A DNA stretch of 64,000 nt. Source: Datisca glomerata. Its lineage: Eukaryota > Streptophyta > Magnoliopsida > Cucurbitales > Datiscaceae. The position numbers were made by a program, and so were the translations under genes. Shown here in pieces: positions 1 through 11,675 of this stretch. Numbering within the stretch: position 1 is the first letter of the stretch; each line of letters begins with the position of its first letter. The stretch spans positions 558,001-622,000 of the forward strand of contig QANY01000292.1 of the NCBI GenBank assembly GCA_003255025.1, read 5' to 3'. Below the pieces are notes generated by a model. The model was not told the DNA's origin. It searched no databases and worked only from the letters and a program-made list of their open reading frames with translations.

Positions 1-474
1 TATGTTTTCTCCTTCATTCATTATGTTAGCTGGAAAGCAACCCTCAACCAGTGGTGAATTTATCTACTATAGAAGCTGAGTACATAACAACTATTGAAGC
101 AATAAAGGAAGCAATATGGTTAAAGGGAATTGCTGCAGGACTAGATGCGAAACAGGGCACTGTAACTGTGTTCTGTGACAACAAAAATGCTTTTCACCTA
201 ACCAAAAATAAGATGCACCCTAAAAGGAAAAAAACACATTGATATAGGGATGCATTTTATCAGAGATATAATTCCAGCAGGTAAGGTATCAGTAGAAAAG
301 ATTTACACAGATGAAAACGCTGCTGATATGATTACAAAGCCTGTTACATGGGTAAGGTATTAACATTGCTAAAACTTGATAAATGTGAAACCTGGTTCAA
401 ACTGAGGTTTGAAGTAAAGCTGGAAAATCTTGGGTTTGGGGTCCTGTCTCAATTTTGATTCTAGGTTGACATTT
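1..474 (+). mobile_element. Ty1/copia retrotransposon, 3' end of internal region (RNase H)
   Basis: This is the 3' end of a copia pol gene. The frame at 51-242 has the RNase H signature STIEAEYI and a downstream FCDNKNAFHL block. A frame change follows, and 243-350 still reads as the usual C-terminal segment with DENAADMITKP. The first 50 bases are in another frame. The family matches the element at 35627-38852, which lacks exactly this RNase H part. The coding region is decayed by frameshifts and cannot encode a working enzyme. It runs directly into the LTR that begins at 475. Confidence 0.85.
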
Positions 475-971
475 TGTAGCATTATGAGTCAACTTTGAGT
501 TAGTTAGCACATCAATAGGCATATAGAAAGTTTTCATTAACTGTCATACTACTAATGTGGACCTAGATAATTACCCTATTCTAACAACTCAGTCATAACA
601 TACATGAATATATATATTCAGATCATGAAGAATTAAGTAGAGAATAGAGAGAAAAAGGCAACAATAGCAGAATGAGAAGAGACAAATCAGTCGATAAAGA
701 GATACTCGAAAAAGTCTTGAAGAAGTTTTGTTAACCTGTAATCGAGGCTTGTGAAGGAGAGTTTTTCAGTTCTTTCTTCTTTGTGCTTAAGTACCTTGTA
801 ATCTCCAGTAAAGTTGACTCCATCATTGTAGATTTGCACACCAGCAACTGGATGTAAGTTCTCTTAGACAATTGAACCAGTATAAGCTTTCGTGTTTCTT
901 TTTCTCCTTCACTCTTTATGTTTTCTAACCTTTAAAATCATCATAATATCAGGTAAAATCTCATCATAACA
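475..971 (+). repeat. Copia 3' LTR (unit I)
   Basis: The repeat starts TGTAGCATTATGAGTC and ends near CATCATAACA, giving TG...CA ends. The same sequence recurs at 14593 (solo LTR of unit III) and 35627 (5' LTR of unit IV). The exact 3' boundary is inferred from alignment with unit III. The sequence after it matches the zinc-finger upstream block, so this LTR sits at the same site as the other two. Confidence 0.8.
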
Positions 972-2020
972 TACGAGAGAAGATTTATTTCAGCCAAACA
1001 AGATAATGTGTTTTTCCAGTATGGACATGCTTACGAATGATTAATTCAGAAGAAAATAAGAAAATGTGTTATTCTAATGCATTACGTAAGGCCTTTCCTA
1101 CACAGGGTGGAGCACCCACATTTTATCAGTGTTTCAGGATCTTGTAAAATGATAACAGTGAAAGCCTACTACTCTCGAAATGACGTTAGTCATTGACCTT
1201 TCATCTTTTGGCCATGCATTCCTTTTTATATCTAAAGATCACACATATACTGTTAATGTTTTATGGCTTTAAAATTAGAATCCAACATGGTGTTCCTCGT
1301 CATAATGGCAAGAACAACTAATTAGAAAGAGGTCAAATCATTACTTATATTCCATGAGACTCCCCAACAACTACAACAAAGCTAGAGTAAATGTCATATT
1401 ACATTCTGTAACGCTATGGAGAATTACCCAATCTTGAATTTACAGTTTAATTAAGCCTATAGGTTAGACCTAAATTTTAATATGTAAAAATTTTTGAGTT
1501 TTATTCGAGTGGTCGGTCTTATAAAGCTCGTTGAGCTTCGCTCAAGGATAATTCAAGAAATAAACGATCAAACATTCAACGATGATTCGGGATGCAAAAA
1601 CATTCAAACAAACAAATAATCAAAACCCAAGTAGCCGTACCTATTTTCCACAAACCCAAGACTAACCAAACCCATTTCAGCAATTTCAGAAACTATGCCC
1701 AAGAGTCTTGGACGATAACAAAAAACGAGTTTGGTTTGTCTCGGGTTAGTGGAAAATAGGTAGAAATGCCATAAAACGCGAACCAAGATCTGTATTACGA
1801 AAATTAAAATCTGAATGAAGGAGAAAAGATACATCGTTTTGTGTTTGGATGGAGTTTGATTCAGATTTTAAATTATAACTTTTTATTAGTTTAAAGTTTT
1901 TTATGTAATGTTTTAAAATATAAAGTTTAAACTTTTTATTTCAGTGAAAAGTGAAATTGACCATTTAATTAATTGGTTTCAAAGAATAGCACCTTTTTTC
2001 CATGGTCGCCTTTACTTGTG
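972..2020 (+). other. Zinc-finger upstream block, unit I
   Basis: There is no gene here. The block aligns with 24462-25540 (unit III), and its second half aligns with 38853-39610 (unit IV). It holds a conserved TGACG/W-box cluster at 1181-1198 and a TATAAAG at 1919-1925 matching TATAAGG in the other units. A short inverted repeat (TTGAGC-ttc-GCTCAA, near 1532) is shared among units. It probably represents the promoter region of the ancestral zinc-finger gene. Confidence 0.65.
1181..1198 (+). promoter_or_regulatory. TGACG inverted repeat plus W-box cluster
   Basis: The sequence TGACGTTAGTCATTGACC contains an inverted TGAC-GTTA-GTCA, which includes the as-1-type core TGACG, followed by a W-box TTGACC. 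The same 18 bases occur at 24656-24673 in unit III. The block is deleted in unit IV. TGA/bZIP and WRKY factors are known to bind such cores. Use here is inferred. Confidence 0.4.
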
Positions 2021-2090
2021 TAGCATTTGTTTTTAAATGCTAGCATTTGTTTTTAAATGCTAGCATTTGTGTTTAAATGCTAGCATTTGT
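2021..2090 (+). repeat. 20-bp tandem repeat, 3.5 copies
   Basis: The unit TAGCATTTGTTTTTAAATGC is repeated head to tail at 2021, 2041 and 2061, with a partial copy at 2081. Units III and IV carry only one copy at the matching place (near 25520 and 39600). The array therefore expanded in unit I only, just upstream of the coding region. Confidence 0.9.
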
Positions 2091-2175
2091 GTTTTATTTC
2101 TACTCATGCGTAGCGTCTATTTGAGTGAGACAAAAACAGAGCTTCTTGATTTCAACCAATTTCTCATCCAAACCG

Positions 2176-3167
2176 GTGGAGGAAGATCAAGAACAGAGAC
2201 AACACGTATGCGAGCACTCCAACAAGAGTTTCTTGATTGGGGAAATCCTGGAATATCACATGAGATCATGCCATGGAAACAACGATGAGAAAATAAAGAT
2301 CGACATGGGTTTCCAAGATTGAGGCCAATCTGGTTTTGGCCTTAGAGAAAATCCCAAGAAAACACTGCGGTTTTCTCCCCCAAAAGAAAAGGCTGACATT
2401 TTTTCGGAGGAAGAGAATGAAAATGGCTGCAAAGTCTGTGACAAAGGGTTTGGGTCATCTAAAGCTCTGTTTAGTCACTTAAGGCATCACTCGTCTGATG
2501 AAAGGCGACATAAAAGAGATCAAAATAACTGTGTGAATAAAATTCTAGAAAGGCAATATCAGTATTAGCGGTTGGGGTGTGCGGAGAGAAAGAGAACCAG
2601 TAGAATGGTTTATAACAAAGCTGTTTCCATTTCAACTTCATATTTTTCTGGGTTTACAGGAAATTCTTCTTCCTTTGGATTGGAACTAGAGGAATAAGAG
2701 TTAGCTGTGTGCTTGTTGATGCTGCCAAATGGTGTTTTCAAGTCCAACTAGGTTGGATTTGATTCCGCTACAAGTGATTCGAAAGATTCTAATAATGATG
2801 CTTCTGCTGAACATGACTCTGGGTTTGCTAAAGATGAGGAAGAAAAGTATCTTCTATGCTTACGATGTATTAGAATCGTAGCAGCAAGATGTCAACTACT
2901 TGTTAATCTTCTACGACATTTGATAATGTCTCTGGCAAGAAAAGTAAGTTTAAATCCAAGACTTGCACCAAAAGTTTCAGCTCTTATCAGGAACGTGGAG
3001 GCCACAACGCTATACATAAAAGAGCCACTGAGAACTCGGGGTAGAAGGAGACTGGTGAAATGGGGGATGTAAAGGGACATCAGTGTTCCATCTGTTTGAA
3101 GGAATTTGGATCAGGCCAGGCTTTGAATGGTCACAAGAGAGCTCAATTTAAAACAAACTGCATGTGA
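2176..3167 (+). pseudogene. C2H2 zinc-finger (ZAT-like) pseudogene, unit I
   Basis: This is a degraded copy of the intact gene at 39714-40871. The start codon position reads GTG instead of ATG. In-frame stops replace sense codons near 2320 (CGA to TGA), 2566, 2696 and 2749. About 150 bases between GAGGAAGAAAA at 2836-2846 and the text that follows are missing compared with the intact copy. All four finger regions can still be traced, ending with the same C-terminal codons and TGA at 3165-3167. No product is expected. Relationship to the intact copy is clear from end-to-end similarity. Confidence 0.9.
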
Positions 3168-5945
3168 TGAAGAATAGAATGGTGGAGAAGCAGGCACTAC
3201 ATTGAAGCATCAGCTTTCTGGTATCAAAGAAAGTCGGCTTTCCATGTTGGCTTTACATCGAGTTTGTCTGCAACGGTAAGAATAAAGTTTTCTTTGCTAC
3301 TTATGGTCATAAGAGAGCTCATTTTAACTAGTTTTTGCCGTATATGCTTACTGTGATACTTATTCTTTGTTAACTTTGTGACGATTTTTTGTTTACTCTG
3401 GTTCTCTCGACGGAGGTCTTATAATTTTATAGGATTTCTTTGTAACTGCAGCATATCCAAGCAACGGCTTCTTCTTTTATTATTTCTATTTGCTGGGATT
3501 GATGTTCGATCTGCTAAAAATTTGAAGGTTTCTAGGTAATGACCATAAGTTTCATGCATGCTTCATACTTAATCCCCCCACCCCACCCCCCAACCCCCTC
3601 TTTTTTCCTCCACAACCAATCACCTTTCTATCTCTAGATATGGGTATAAATATATAGTTTGATTTGCTGCTTATGGATTTAAAAGTGCAATTACAATTTT
3701 ATCTAGTTTTTGCATTATATGCTTACCGTCATAATTGATACATAATATTCTTTATTAACTTTGATACTATTGTAGGAATTACATTCTCCATTTTTTGTTG
3801 TAATTTCTTCTAGATTCACTATTTGGAAGGAGCTAAGGAAACATTGTTTTGGCAATGCTTTTGCAAAGGTTGGGAAAAGGCATACAAAAAAGGTGGAAGG
3901 CATCGATTTAGGTAATGTTCTTGTTTTTTTTTCTAGGCTTGTGTGTATTGGTTTTGTAGAACCTACATGCAGAACTTTAGTTATAGTTGTTATTGGGGCT
4001 TGCATGCCTTCTTATTGGGCCTGCGTGCAATTTTTATGTTTTATTTATTAATTGAATTTTTTTTGTACATTTTTCATTATTATTAATAAAACGGGTCAGT
4101 CACCTTTAAAAAATAATAGTTTTTGCAATATATTTTTAGTGTAATGTATTTTTTTTATGAAAGGAGAAAGATTGTTTAGATTAAAATTATATTTGGTGAT
4201 ACCAAAATCCATACAATTAACATATTTTAGTTTTTAGCGGAAAGTATCTTTGCTATAAGACTTAGCTAGTTTGAGCTACACATTTTCATGATGAAATTAT
4301 TCCCAACTACACACAACACCAAATGTAAGTATCTTTGTTATACGACTTAGCTAGTTGAGCTACAAATTTTCATGATGAAATTATTCCCAACTACACACAA
4401 CACCAAATGTCAACTCTTCCAATAAAAATATGCTTGATGTAATAAAGAAGAAACAAAAGAAGAAATATGGATTTATCATCATTTAGATGATTCAGGCACA
4501 TCACCTCTATTAAAAAAATAAGTATCATACTTGGATTTATAAGTATTAAGGGATGAAAGATGAATTAGCATAGTAGATATTAATCAAGAACATTCATGCT
4601 AAAAGCTTGCCTGCTTTCTTTAAGCAAGTTTGGATGCTTGTTTTATAGATTTGAGTAATGGTTTTGGCAACTACAAAGAGTTTGCAATCTAACTCAGCTC
4701 ATAACTTAACAATCTCAAAGAAAAACCGGTCATTTTATATTCTTGACATTAAGAGTGGAAAATGACAGAATAATCATGTGTAGATTAACTTGATTTCAAC
4801 TGAGGTTAAATCTGCCCGCTCGTGACCCAGAATGATAGGATACACATAATCCCCGTACTGCAATTTCCTTCAATCCATTCTCATGTTTGGTTAGGGGAAC
4901 ATCTGAGTGATTGCCTTTGTGGAGCAAAACGTGCTCATAAAGCGCACAATGACAATAAGGATGATAGAGACATCTTAAGGGACAAGATGCTAAAAGAGTG
5001 TCAAAGGAGCACAATCTACCGACTGTCTTTCAGAGTCTAGGGTAAAGAAGTTAAGAGACGATTATGTCCCAGCCGAGCCGACTAAGATACTAGAGAGCGA
5101 TCACCACAGCCGCTAAAGATAGCTAATGTCAGTTTTTTTAGGTTCTTTCTTCCCTACTTCTTCCACCAGAACCTTATTAGATAGAGGAGTCGGGCGAGAG
5201 AGAGAAAGTCATTTTCACTCAACTTGCCTGAGCCACTCCCACTCCGTTCGCCATAAACAACACCCCAAATTTATACCGCATTTATCTAGTAGGGCGATGT
5301 CTGACTTAGTCTTGTTCATCTTAGAGTGCTCATATCCTATCAAACTTGTTTCAATGGCTTTAGCGGATCACTATTTGTATAGCTTGGAATATATTTCTTG
5401 AGAAATTAGTTTAAGTTATATCACATCTTTTTCTATTTTCAATGTAATTTCACAAAAAAAGGGTAAAATATAGTGTAAGACTACTTACTTATCTTAAAAT
5501 GTCCATAATGGATATAATAGTGCATTTTTATTCTTTTATACAGTTAGATATGTCTATATTTTAATTGTCATAAATTGACAGGGATTAAGGGCCTTATTGG
5601 TCTATAAAGTCATCCTTATAGTCTAGGGTTCAACCTAAAGTTATGTAATCCCCCTCTCTCAACAACAAAAAATTTTGTATCTCGAATTATTTTATTAGTA
5701 TATATCAAGAAGAACAATCAAGTTAAGGAAATCTTCACATATATCTACATCAGATTGAATTCCTTGGCCAATAACTAAGCAACCTCAATACAAATTACAT
5801 AAATAACATTTAGACATATTAAATTTTTACTTATGTCCTCAATCCAAATGAAAATGTTCTCTAGTGACGAGTCAAATACGATATATTAAATAGATCCAAC
5901 CGTCCACTTCTTATGCAGTTAGCACAGTTTATAATATTAAACCAC
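3168..5945 (+). other. Zinc-finger downstream block, unit I
   Basis: There is no recognisable protein gene. The block is shared with 12322-14095 (unit II, with an internal deletion), 26587-28824 plus 34483-35110 (unit III) and 40872-42577 (unit IV). It includes a GTAAG donor-like site just after the coding region, a C-rich tract near 3575-3598, an exon-like 100-base block around 3813-3911 and an AATAAAACGG motif near 4085. Open stretches at 4822-5040 and 5126-5401 are not conserved as reading frames in the other units. Confidence 0.6.
4242..4410 (+). repeat. 84-85-bp tandem duplication
   Basis: Copies at 4242-4326 and 4327-4410 both run from AAGTATCTTTG to CACCAAATGT. Units III and IV have one copy, so the duplication is private to unit I. 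Confidence 0.9.
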
Positions 5946-5946
5946 C

Positions 5947-6242
5947 ATGAGGCATCACCCCTCTGATGCCTGCGAAGTCTGTGACAAAGGGTTTGGGTCA
6001 GCTAAAGCTCTGTTTGGTCACTTGAGGCATCACTCCTCTGATGAAAGGCAACAGAAAAGAGATCAACGTAATTGTGTTAATCAAATTCTTGATATGTTAT
6101 TTCAGTATGAGCGGTTGTCGTGTGCGAGGAGAAAGATAACCAATAGAATGGTTTATAACATAGCTGATTCCATTTCAACTTCATATTTTTCTAGGTTTAA
6201 AGGAAATTCTTCTTCCTTTGGATTAGAACCAGAGGAAGAAGC
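5947..6242 (+). pseudogene. C2H2 zinc-finger pseudogene, unit II, 5' part
   Basis: This is the front part of the second zinc-finger copy, up to a copia insertion. It lacks the original promoter, start and finger 1: the unit I downstream block (ending ...AAACCACC) is joined straight to the finger 2 region. The new frame starts with an ATG at 5947 in a favourable ACCACCATGA context. It reads through finger 2 (CEVCDKGFGSAKALFGHLRHH) to a GLEPEEEA stretch, where the LTR begins. The gene continues at 11676. The frame closes inside the LTR at 6345. Confidence 0.9.
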
Positions 6243-6244
6243 AT

Positions 6245-6632
6245 TGAGCTATACCAATTCAGAGACTCCACCATTGTCGAAGACACATAGACAGGGAATT
6301 ATAATGGTAAACAATAATTCAAATCCACGAATCTTTAAAGGATGAAGAGGAGAAGGTTGAAAAATTACACCGTTTTGGTTGAAGACTCTTCTTCCAATAC
6401 GACACTGTTCCACTCAAGCCCCTTTTCTCATCTCAACTCATTCTGTTGAGCTTTCAGTTTCTTTCTCCCTACCATGTGTAAACATATTAGGGGATTAGTT
6501 AGATTTTCTGTTGCAATGCTTGTCTATATATTCTTTTTTACAATTCTTACAAAATTGTTTAATACAGAAAAACCTTATTTACTCTTTGTCTCCCTCATCT
6601 TCCTTTCAACCATTTTTACTATTTCTCAAACA
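6245..6632 (+). repeat. 5' LTR of copia A
   Basis: Starts TGAGCTATACC and matches 11291-11675. It holds TCTATATATTC near 6523, a possible TATA box. The end is placed just upstream of the primer-binding site at 6639. Edges are uncertain by a few bases. The coding-like frame at 6474-6671 is LTR sequence. Confidence 0.85.
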
Positions 6633-9610
6633 CTAAAATGGCATCAAAGCCTTACTGAAAAAGGAAAATGACAGAGCAAACATCTGGAAAATAGATTACC
6701 AAAGAATCTGATACCTAGAAAAAAAATTCCGGTGAATCAAATTTCTTGACAAATTTATCTAAACCCACTAATCCTTACAAAATTGAACATGGAGACAGTC
6801 CACAAATGGCCCTCATTACAGACCTGTTAACTAAGGTTAACTTTGAAATATGGTCGAGGACCATGAAGAGAGCTCTAAGAGCTATAAACTAATTTGTTTT
6901 CATTACTGGTAAACTACCAAAACCAAAACATTCATCCACTGATCCTACCATCTTTGGGTAGGAAGAAATCCTTATTGAAGCATGGGAACGTTGTAATGAC
7001 TTGGTTATTTCATGGGTTCTAAACTCAATCTATCTGGAAATTAGAAACAACATATCCTACATTGAGAGTGCAAAGGAATTATGGGATGAATTAAAGGAAA
7101 CATTTGAGGAACAAAGAGACCAACGAGTCTATGCCATCAAGAAAGAAATCTTTGAACTCAATTATGATTTATTACAGTAAACTTAAAGGCTTATGAGACC
7201 AACTGACAGATTTTGAACCCATACTTGAATGCTTAATGGGACTACAAGACTCATACTCAACAACTTGGGATCAAATACTGCTACAAACCCCTATGCCCAA
7301 AGTTAACCAAGCATATGGACAAATTTTAAAACAAGAAAAGACTCATGTCCTTACCTCCACAGAAACAAACACAAATGAACTTGCAGTCATGGCTGCCAGA
7401 AAATTACAAAACACAATGCCAAATAATTCTCTCTACCTTAACAAATAAGGAGAATATGTTAAGAAACAGAAAATGTTCTGCTCCCATTGCAAAATTATAA
7501 GACACACTTTGGAAAATTACTTTAAAGCTGGGAATTCTGAGGCACCTATATGTGAATACTGCAAAGTAGCTGGACATATTAAAGCAAAATGCTACAAACT
7601 GCATGGATATCCAAAAAATCACAAGCTGGAAGTGTATACACCTAAGACGAGTTTCTTTAACCAAGTATCTTTAGCCAACAAGGATGAAAACAGAAGGAAC
7701 AATTCACATTTTCAAAAGAAGAATATTAATAGATCATGGCTCTTGTCAAAGGGAATCCAAATTCTCCACAAGTAAACATGATTCAGAAAAATTCAGAACA
7801 CAATTCAGGTTATTCAATCATGAAAACTCGATTCATTAATTCTGTCATTCTAAATAAGATACCATGGATATTAGATACAGGAGCTACTGACCACATTGTT
7901 AGTCATACATTTTATTTCACTAAGATTGTGACTGTTTCTAACTTTTCTGTACGACTTTCTAATGGCAGATGGCCACTGTCACACATATAGGTCATAAGGC
8001 TATTTGAGAAGCTTATACTATATGATGTTCAATGTGTGCCTTATTTTTCTTTCAATTTGCTCTATGTTCGAAAGCTTACAGAATCATTGAATTGCTTCCT
8101 CATCTTCACATCCTCTTATTTTTTTATTCAGGACCTTACGAATTGGAGGACGATTGGGAGGGGTGAAATGCATAATGGTCTCTATCAACTTATGATAGAA
8201 GACAATCCTATAGCATTTATTTATTAGCAAGTTTCTTTCTACCAAAACATTTAGCTTACATGTCTAAAGCTGAATTTTTAACTTATGGCATTTAAGGATT
8301 GGTCATGCTTGTGTTTCCAGACTTCAATTAATGAAAATTCCATTTTCTTCCACTAAGTCTCCTTTCTGTGACATACGTGCATATGCTAAACATCATACAA
8401 ATCCCTTTCCCAATAGTCCCACTAGATCTAAAGTACTTTTTGAACTCATACATTGTGACATTTGGAGCCTTAATAGTACTGAATGTGATGAAGGATATAG
8501 GTATTTTTTTAACAATTGTTGAAGATTACACAAGAAACACTTGGATATATATGCTTAAAAAAATCTAATGTTAAGCAACATATTCAAGTTTTTCATACCT
8601 ATGTCCAGACTCAATTTGGTCTCCCTATAAAAACTTTGAGGAGTGATAATGGGAATGAATTTCTCTTAAAAGATTTCTACTCTGAAAAATGAATTTTGCA
8701 CAAATGCACCTGTGTTGCTACACCCCAGCAAAACAGTGTGGTTGAAAGGAAACATCAACACATATTAAATGTTACTAGGGCTCTAAGATTTCAATATGTC
8801 TTACCACTTCATTATTGGAAAGAATTTGTGCAGACTATCATTTTTCTCATCAATAGAACACCCACACCTCTTTTGAACAATAAATCACCTTATGAACTTT
8901 TAACTAAAAAAAACCTGATTACCAATCCTTAAAGACCTTTGGGTGCCTATGTTATGCAACTACTTTAAACTCAAACAGAAAAACATTTGACTCAAGAGCC
9001 AAACAGTGCATTTTCATAGGATATCCACAAGGTGTTAAGGGATATAAGTTGTTAGATATGAGTTCAAGCAACATCTTTATTTCTAGGGATGTAATAATCT
9101 TTGAAAATATTTTTCCATGCACTACTCACTCTATCACTCAAAACATTTCTTCTAATTCTTAAAATACACATCTATCTTATCCAGACTCTGAATCAGAAGA
9201 AGAAAGACCTTCCCAACATCTTGATCATGCCATAACACCAACCATTGAACCAGAAAACTCCACTGAAATAGAGACATGCCTTGCTCTTTTCACTCCTCCT
9301 CCCATTGATTCTGATTAACCAACAGAATAATCAACTTCACCTATTATTGCTCCCTCTCCTAGACAATCTCAAAGACAATGAAACCTACCCAAACATCTCA
9401 CTAACTTCAATTGCAATTCAATTAATAATGCTAATATAGGATACACTTCACTCTTTTCTCAATTATCTAACTCTAAAAGCACACCCTTATATCCCATTAC
9501 TAAGCACATCTCTTATGATAAAGTTTCAGGACCTCTAAGGGCGTTTGTAATTTCAATCAATCACCTACAAGAACCTGAGACTTACAAAGAGGCTGCTACG
9601 AATCCTAAAT

Positions 9611-9790
9611 TTTTAATACGCCGTTCCGTTATGTACATGTATTCGATCTTCCATTTTAATGCTCCTGCTTGTGCCCGTAGAGAGAATGGGCATGACTCCT
9701 CCTCTCCCCATTCTACCGTTTAAAACATGCCGGTCGTTCTAAGTTCTAGGGTTGGGTCGGATAGGACCATACCAAATTGGTTGGATTTGT
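9611..9790 (+). other. Foreign insert of about 180 bp in copia A reverse transcriptase
   Basis: The copia frame reads EPETYKEAATNPK up to about 9610 and resumes with the EAMQTELQALEE-like block near 9791. The expected sequence between them is a single Trp-Val. The intervening 180 bases are clearly richer in G and C than the flanks and do not resemble copia or any other part of this window. No terminal repeats or target duplication were found. It could be filler DNA from double-strand break repair, possibly organellar. The origin is not determined. Confidence 0.6.
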
Positions 9791-11290
9791 GTAGAGGCTA
9801 TGCAGACTGAATTGCAAGCATTAGAAGAAAATAAAACATAGGAAATCTCTTATTTACCACCTGGAAAAATAACAGTGGGATGCAAGTGGGTATACAAGCT
9901 CAAATATCACTCAGATGGGAGTTTAGAAAGGTATAAGGCCCGTTTAGTGGCAAAAGGATACACACAATAAGAAAGGCTGGATTATCATGAAACATTCTCA
10001 CTAGTGGCTAAAATCACAATAGTGAGATGTCTATTAGCCTTGGCAGCTATTAAGGGGTGGCATTTGCAATAATTTGATGTGCAAAGTGCCTTTCTCCATG
10101 GTGACCTAGATGAAGAAGTTTATATGAAGCTCTTTCCTAGCTATAGTAAAACTTCTAAACCTTTTGTTTGCAAGCTCCTTAAAAGCATCTACAAACTCAG
10201 ACAGTCTTCTAGGCAGTGGTATGAAAAATTCTCTCAGTCCCTCATTCATTTTGGATACACACAATCTAAAGTTGAATATAGTCTTCTCACACATACTACT
10301 GCCTCTAGCTTCACTGTTGTCTTAGTCTACGTTGAAGATTTAGTAGTAGCTAGCTCAAACATACACAACATTACAAAACTTTAACTATTTCTTCAAACCA
10401 AATTCAAGATCAAAGACTTGGGTTTACTAAGATACTTCTCGAGAATTGAGGTAGCTTGGTCCAGAAAAGGCATTCAAATTTGTCAAAGAAAATATACTCT
10501 TGACCTCCTCAATGATGCACAGTTCATTGATGCTAAGCCAGTAAAAATTCCAATGGAACAAAATTACAAATTTAGTGCTACAGATGGAATATTATTACAT
10601 TAGCCCTCTATATATCAAAGGCTCCTAGGGAAACTTATTTATCTGACTATTACGCGACCTGATATCTCATACTCAATATTGACCCTCAGTCAGTTTATGG
10701 CTAACTCAATAGAGAAACATATGCAAGGAATTCAAAAGGTTCTAAGATACATATCAAAAGGAATTCAAAAGGGCTTGTTATGTCCATCTTCATCCCAGAT
10801 TCAACTATGTGCTTTCTGTGATTCTGGTTGGACTACTTGTCTAGACACCCGTAAATCAGTCTCTGCTTTTTGCATATTATTAGGCAACTCTCTTATTTCC
10901 TGGAAATCCAAGAAACAATAGATTGTCTCTCGTTCTTCCGCTTAAGCAGAGTATCGATCCATGGTAACCACATGTTCTGAATTTATCTGGTTATTGCTTA
11001 CTCAACGATTTTTATGTTTTTCATACACAAATAGCACATCTCCATTGTGATAATCAAGTTGCTCTCAATATTGCTTTCAACCTTGTTTTCACGAACGCAC
11101 AAAGCACATTGAAGTCGACTGTCATTTGATTCGTGAAAAGATTCAAGAAGGGAGTATTAGAACAGCCCATATGACCACTATAAATCAAATTACAGACATT
11201 TTCACAAAGGCCTTACCTCCTCCAATTTTTCTCTCACATCATTCCAAGATGAACGTAGACAATATCTACGCTTCATCATCCATGGGGTAT

Positions 11291-11675
11291 TGATCTATAC
11301 CAATTTCGATATTCCACCATTGTCGAAGCCACTAAGACATCATTACAATGGTAAAAAATAATTTAAATCCATGAACCTTTAAAGGAAGAAGATGAGAAGG
11401 TTGAAAAACGACACAGTTTTGGTTGAAGTCTCTTCTTCCATTACGGTACCCTTCCACTTAAGCCCATTTGCTCACCTCAGCTCACTATGTTAAGCTTTCA
11501 GTTTCTTTATCCCTGCCATGTGTAAACATATTAGAGTATTAGTTAGATTTCCTATTGCAATACCTGTCTATATATTCTTTTGTACAATTCATAAAGAATT
11601 ATTTAATACAGAAAAAAATTATTTACTCTTTGTCTTCTTCATCTTCCTTACTACATTTTTACTATTTCTCAAACT
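11291..11675 (+). repeat. 3' LTR of copia A
   Basis: Starts TGATCTATACC after the purine run at 11282-11288 and matches the 5' LTR along its length with scattered differences and small indels. After it the zinc-finger coding sequence resumes at AAGAAGAGTTGG. Confidence 0.85.

Larger units (their letters stand above)
6245..11675 (+). mobile_element. Ty1/copia retrotransposon A, inserted in zinc-finger copy II
   Basis: A complete but dead copia element of about 5.4 kb. It has two LTRs, a primer-binding site at 6639-6651 matching initiator tRNA-Met type sites, gag remnants at 6830-7450, a CCHC knuckle region (CKVAGHIKAKC, near 7560-7600), protease WILDTGATDHIVS near 7864-7902, integrase remnants at 8270-8935, reverse transcriptase at 9790-10420 and RNase H at 10620-11230. 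A purine run, ATGGGG, precedes the 3' LTR. Stops and frameshifts occur throughout. The flanks AGAAG/AGAAG fit a 5-bp target duplication within the zinc-finger codons for the acidic EEE stretch. Confidence 0.93.

Noticed and set aside
1604..1834. Minus-strand open frame of 76 codons in the unit I upstream block
   Set aside because: It is not conserved as a frame in units III and IV, where indels break it, and it has no recognisable domain.
2021..2090. CRISPR-like array
   Set aside because: The repeats are directly adjacent with no spacers, and this is plant nuclear DNA. They are a simple tandem repeat.
4796..5040. Overlapping frames on both strands near 4800-5040
   Set aside because: The matching DNA in unit III (28390-28640) has different stops and indels, so there is no sign of protein constraint.
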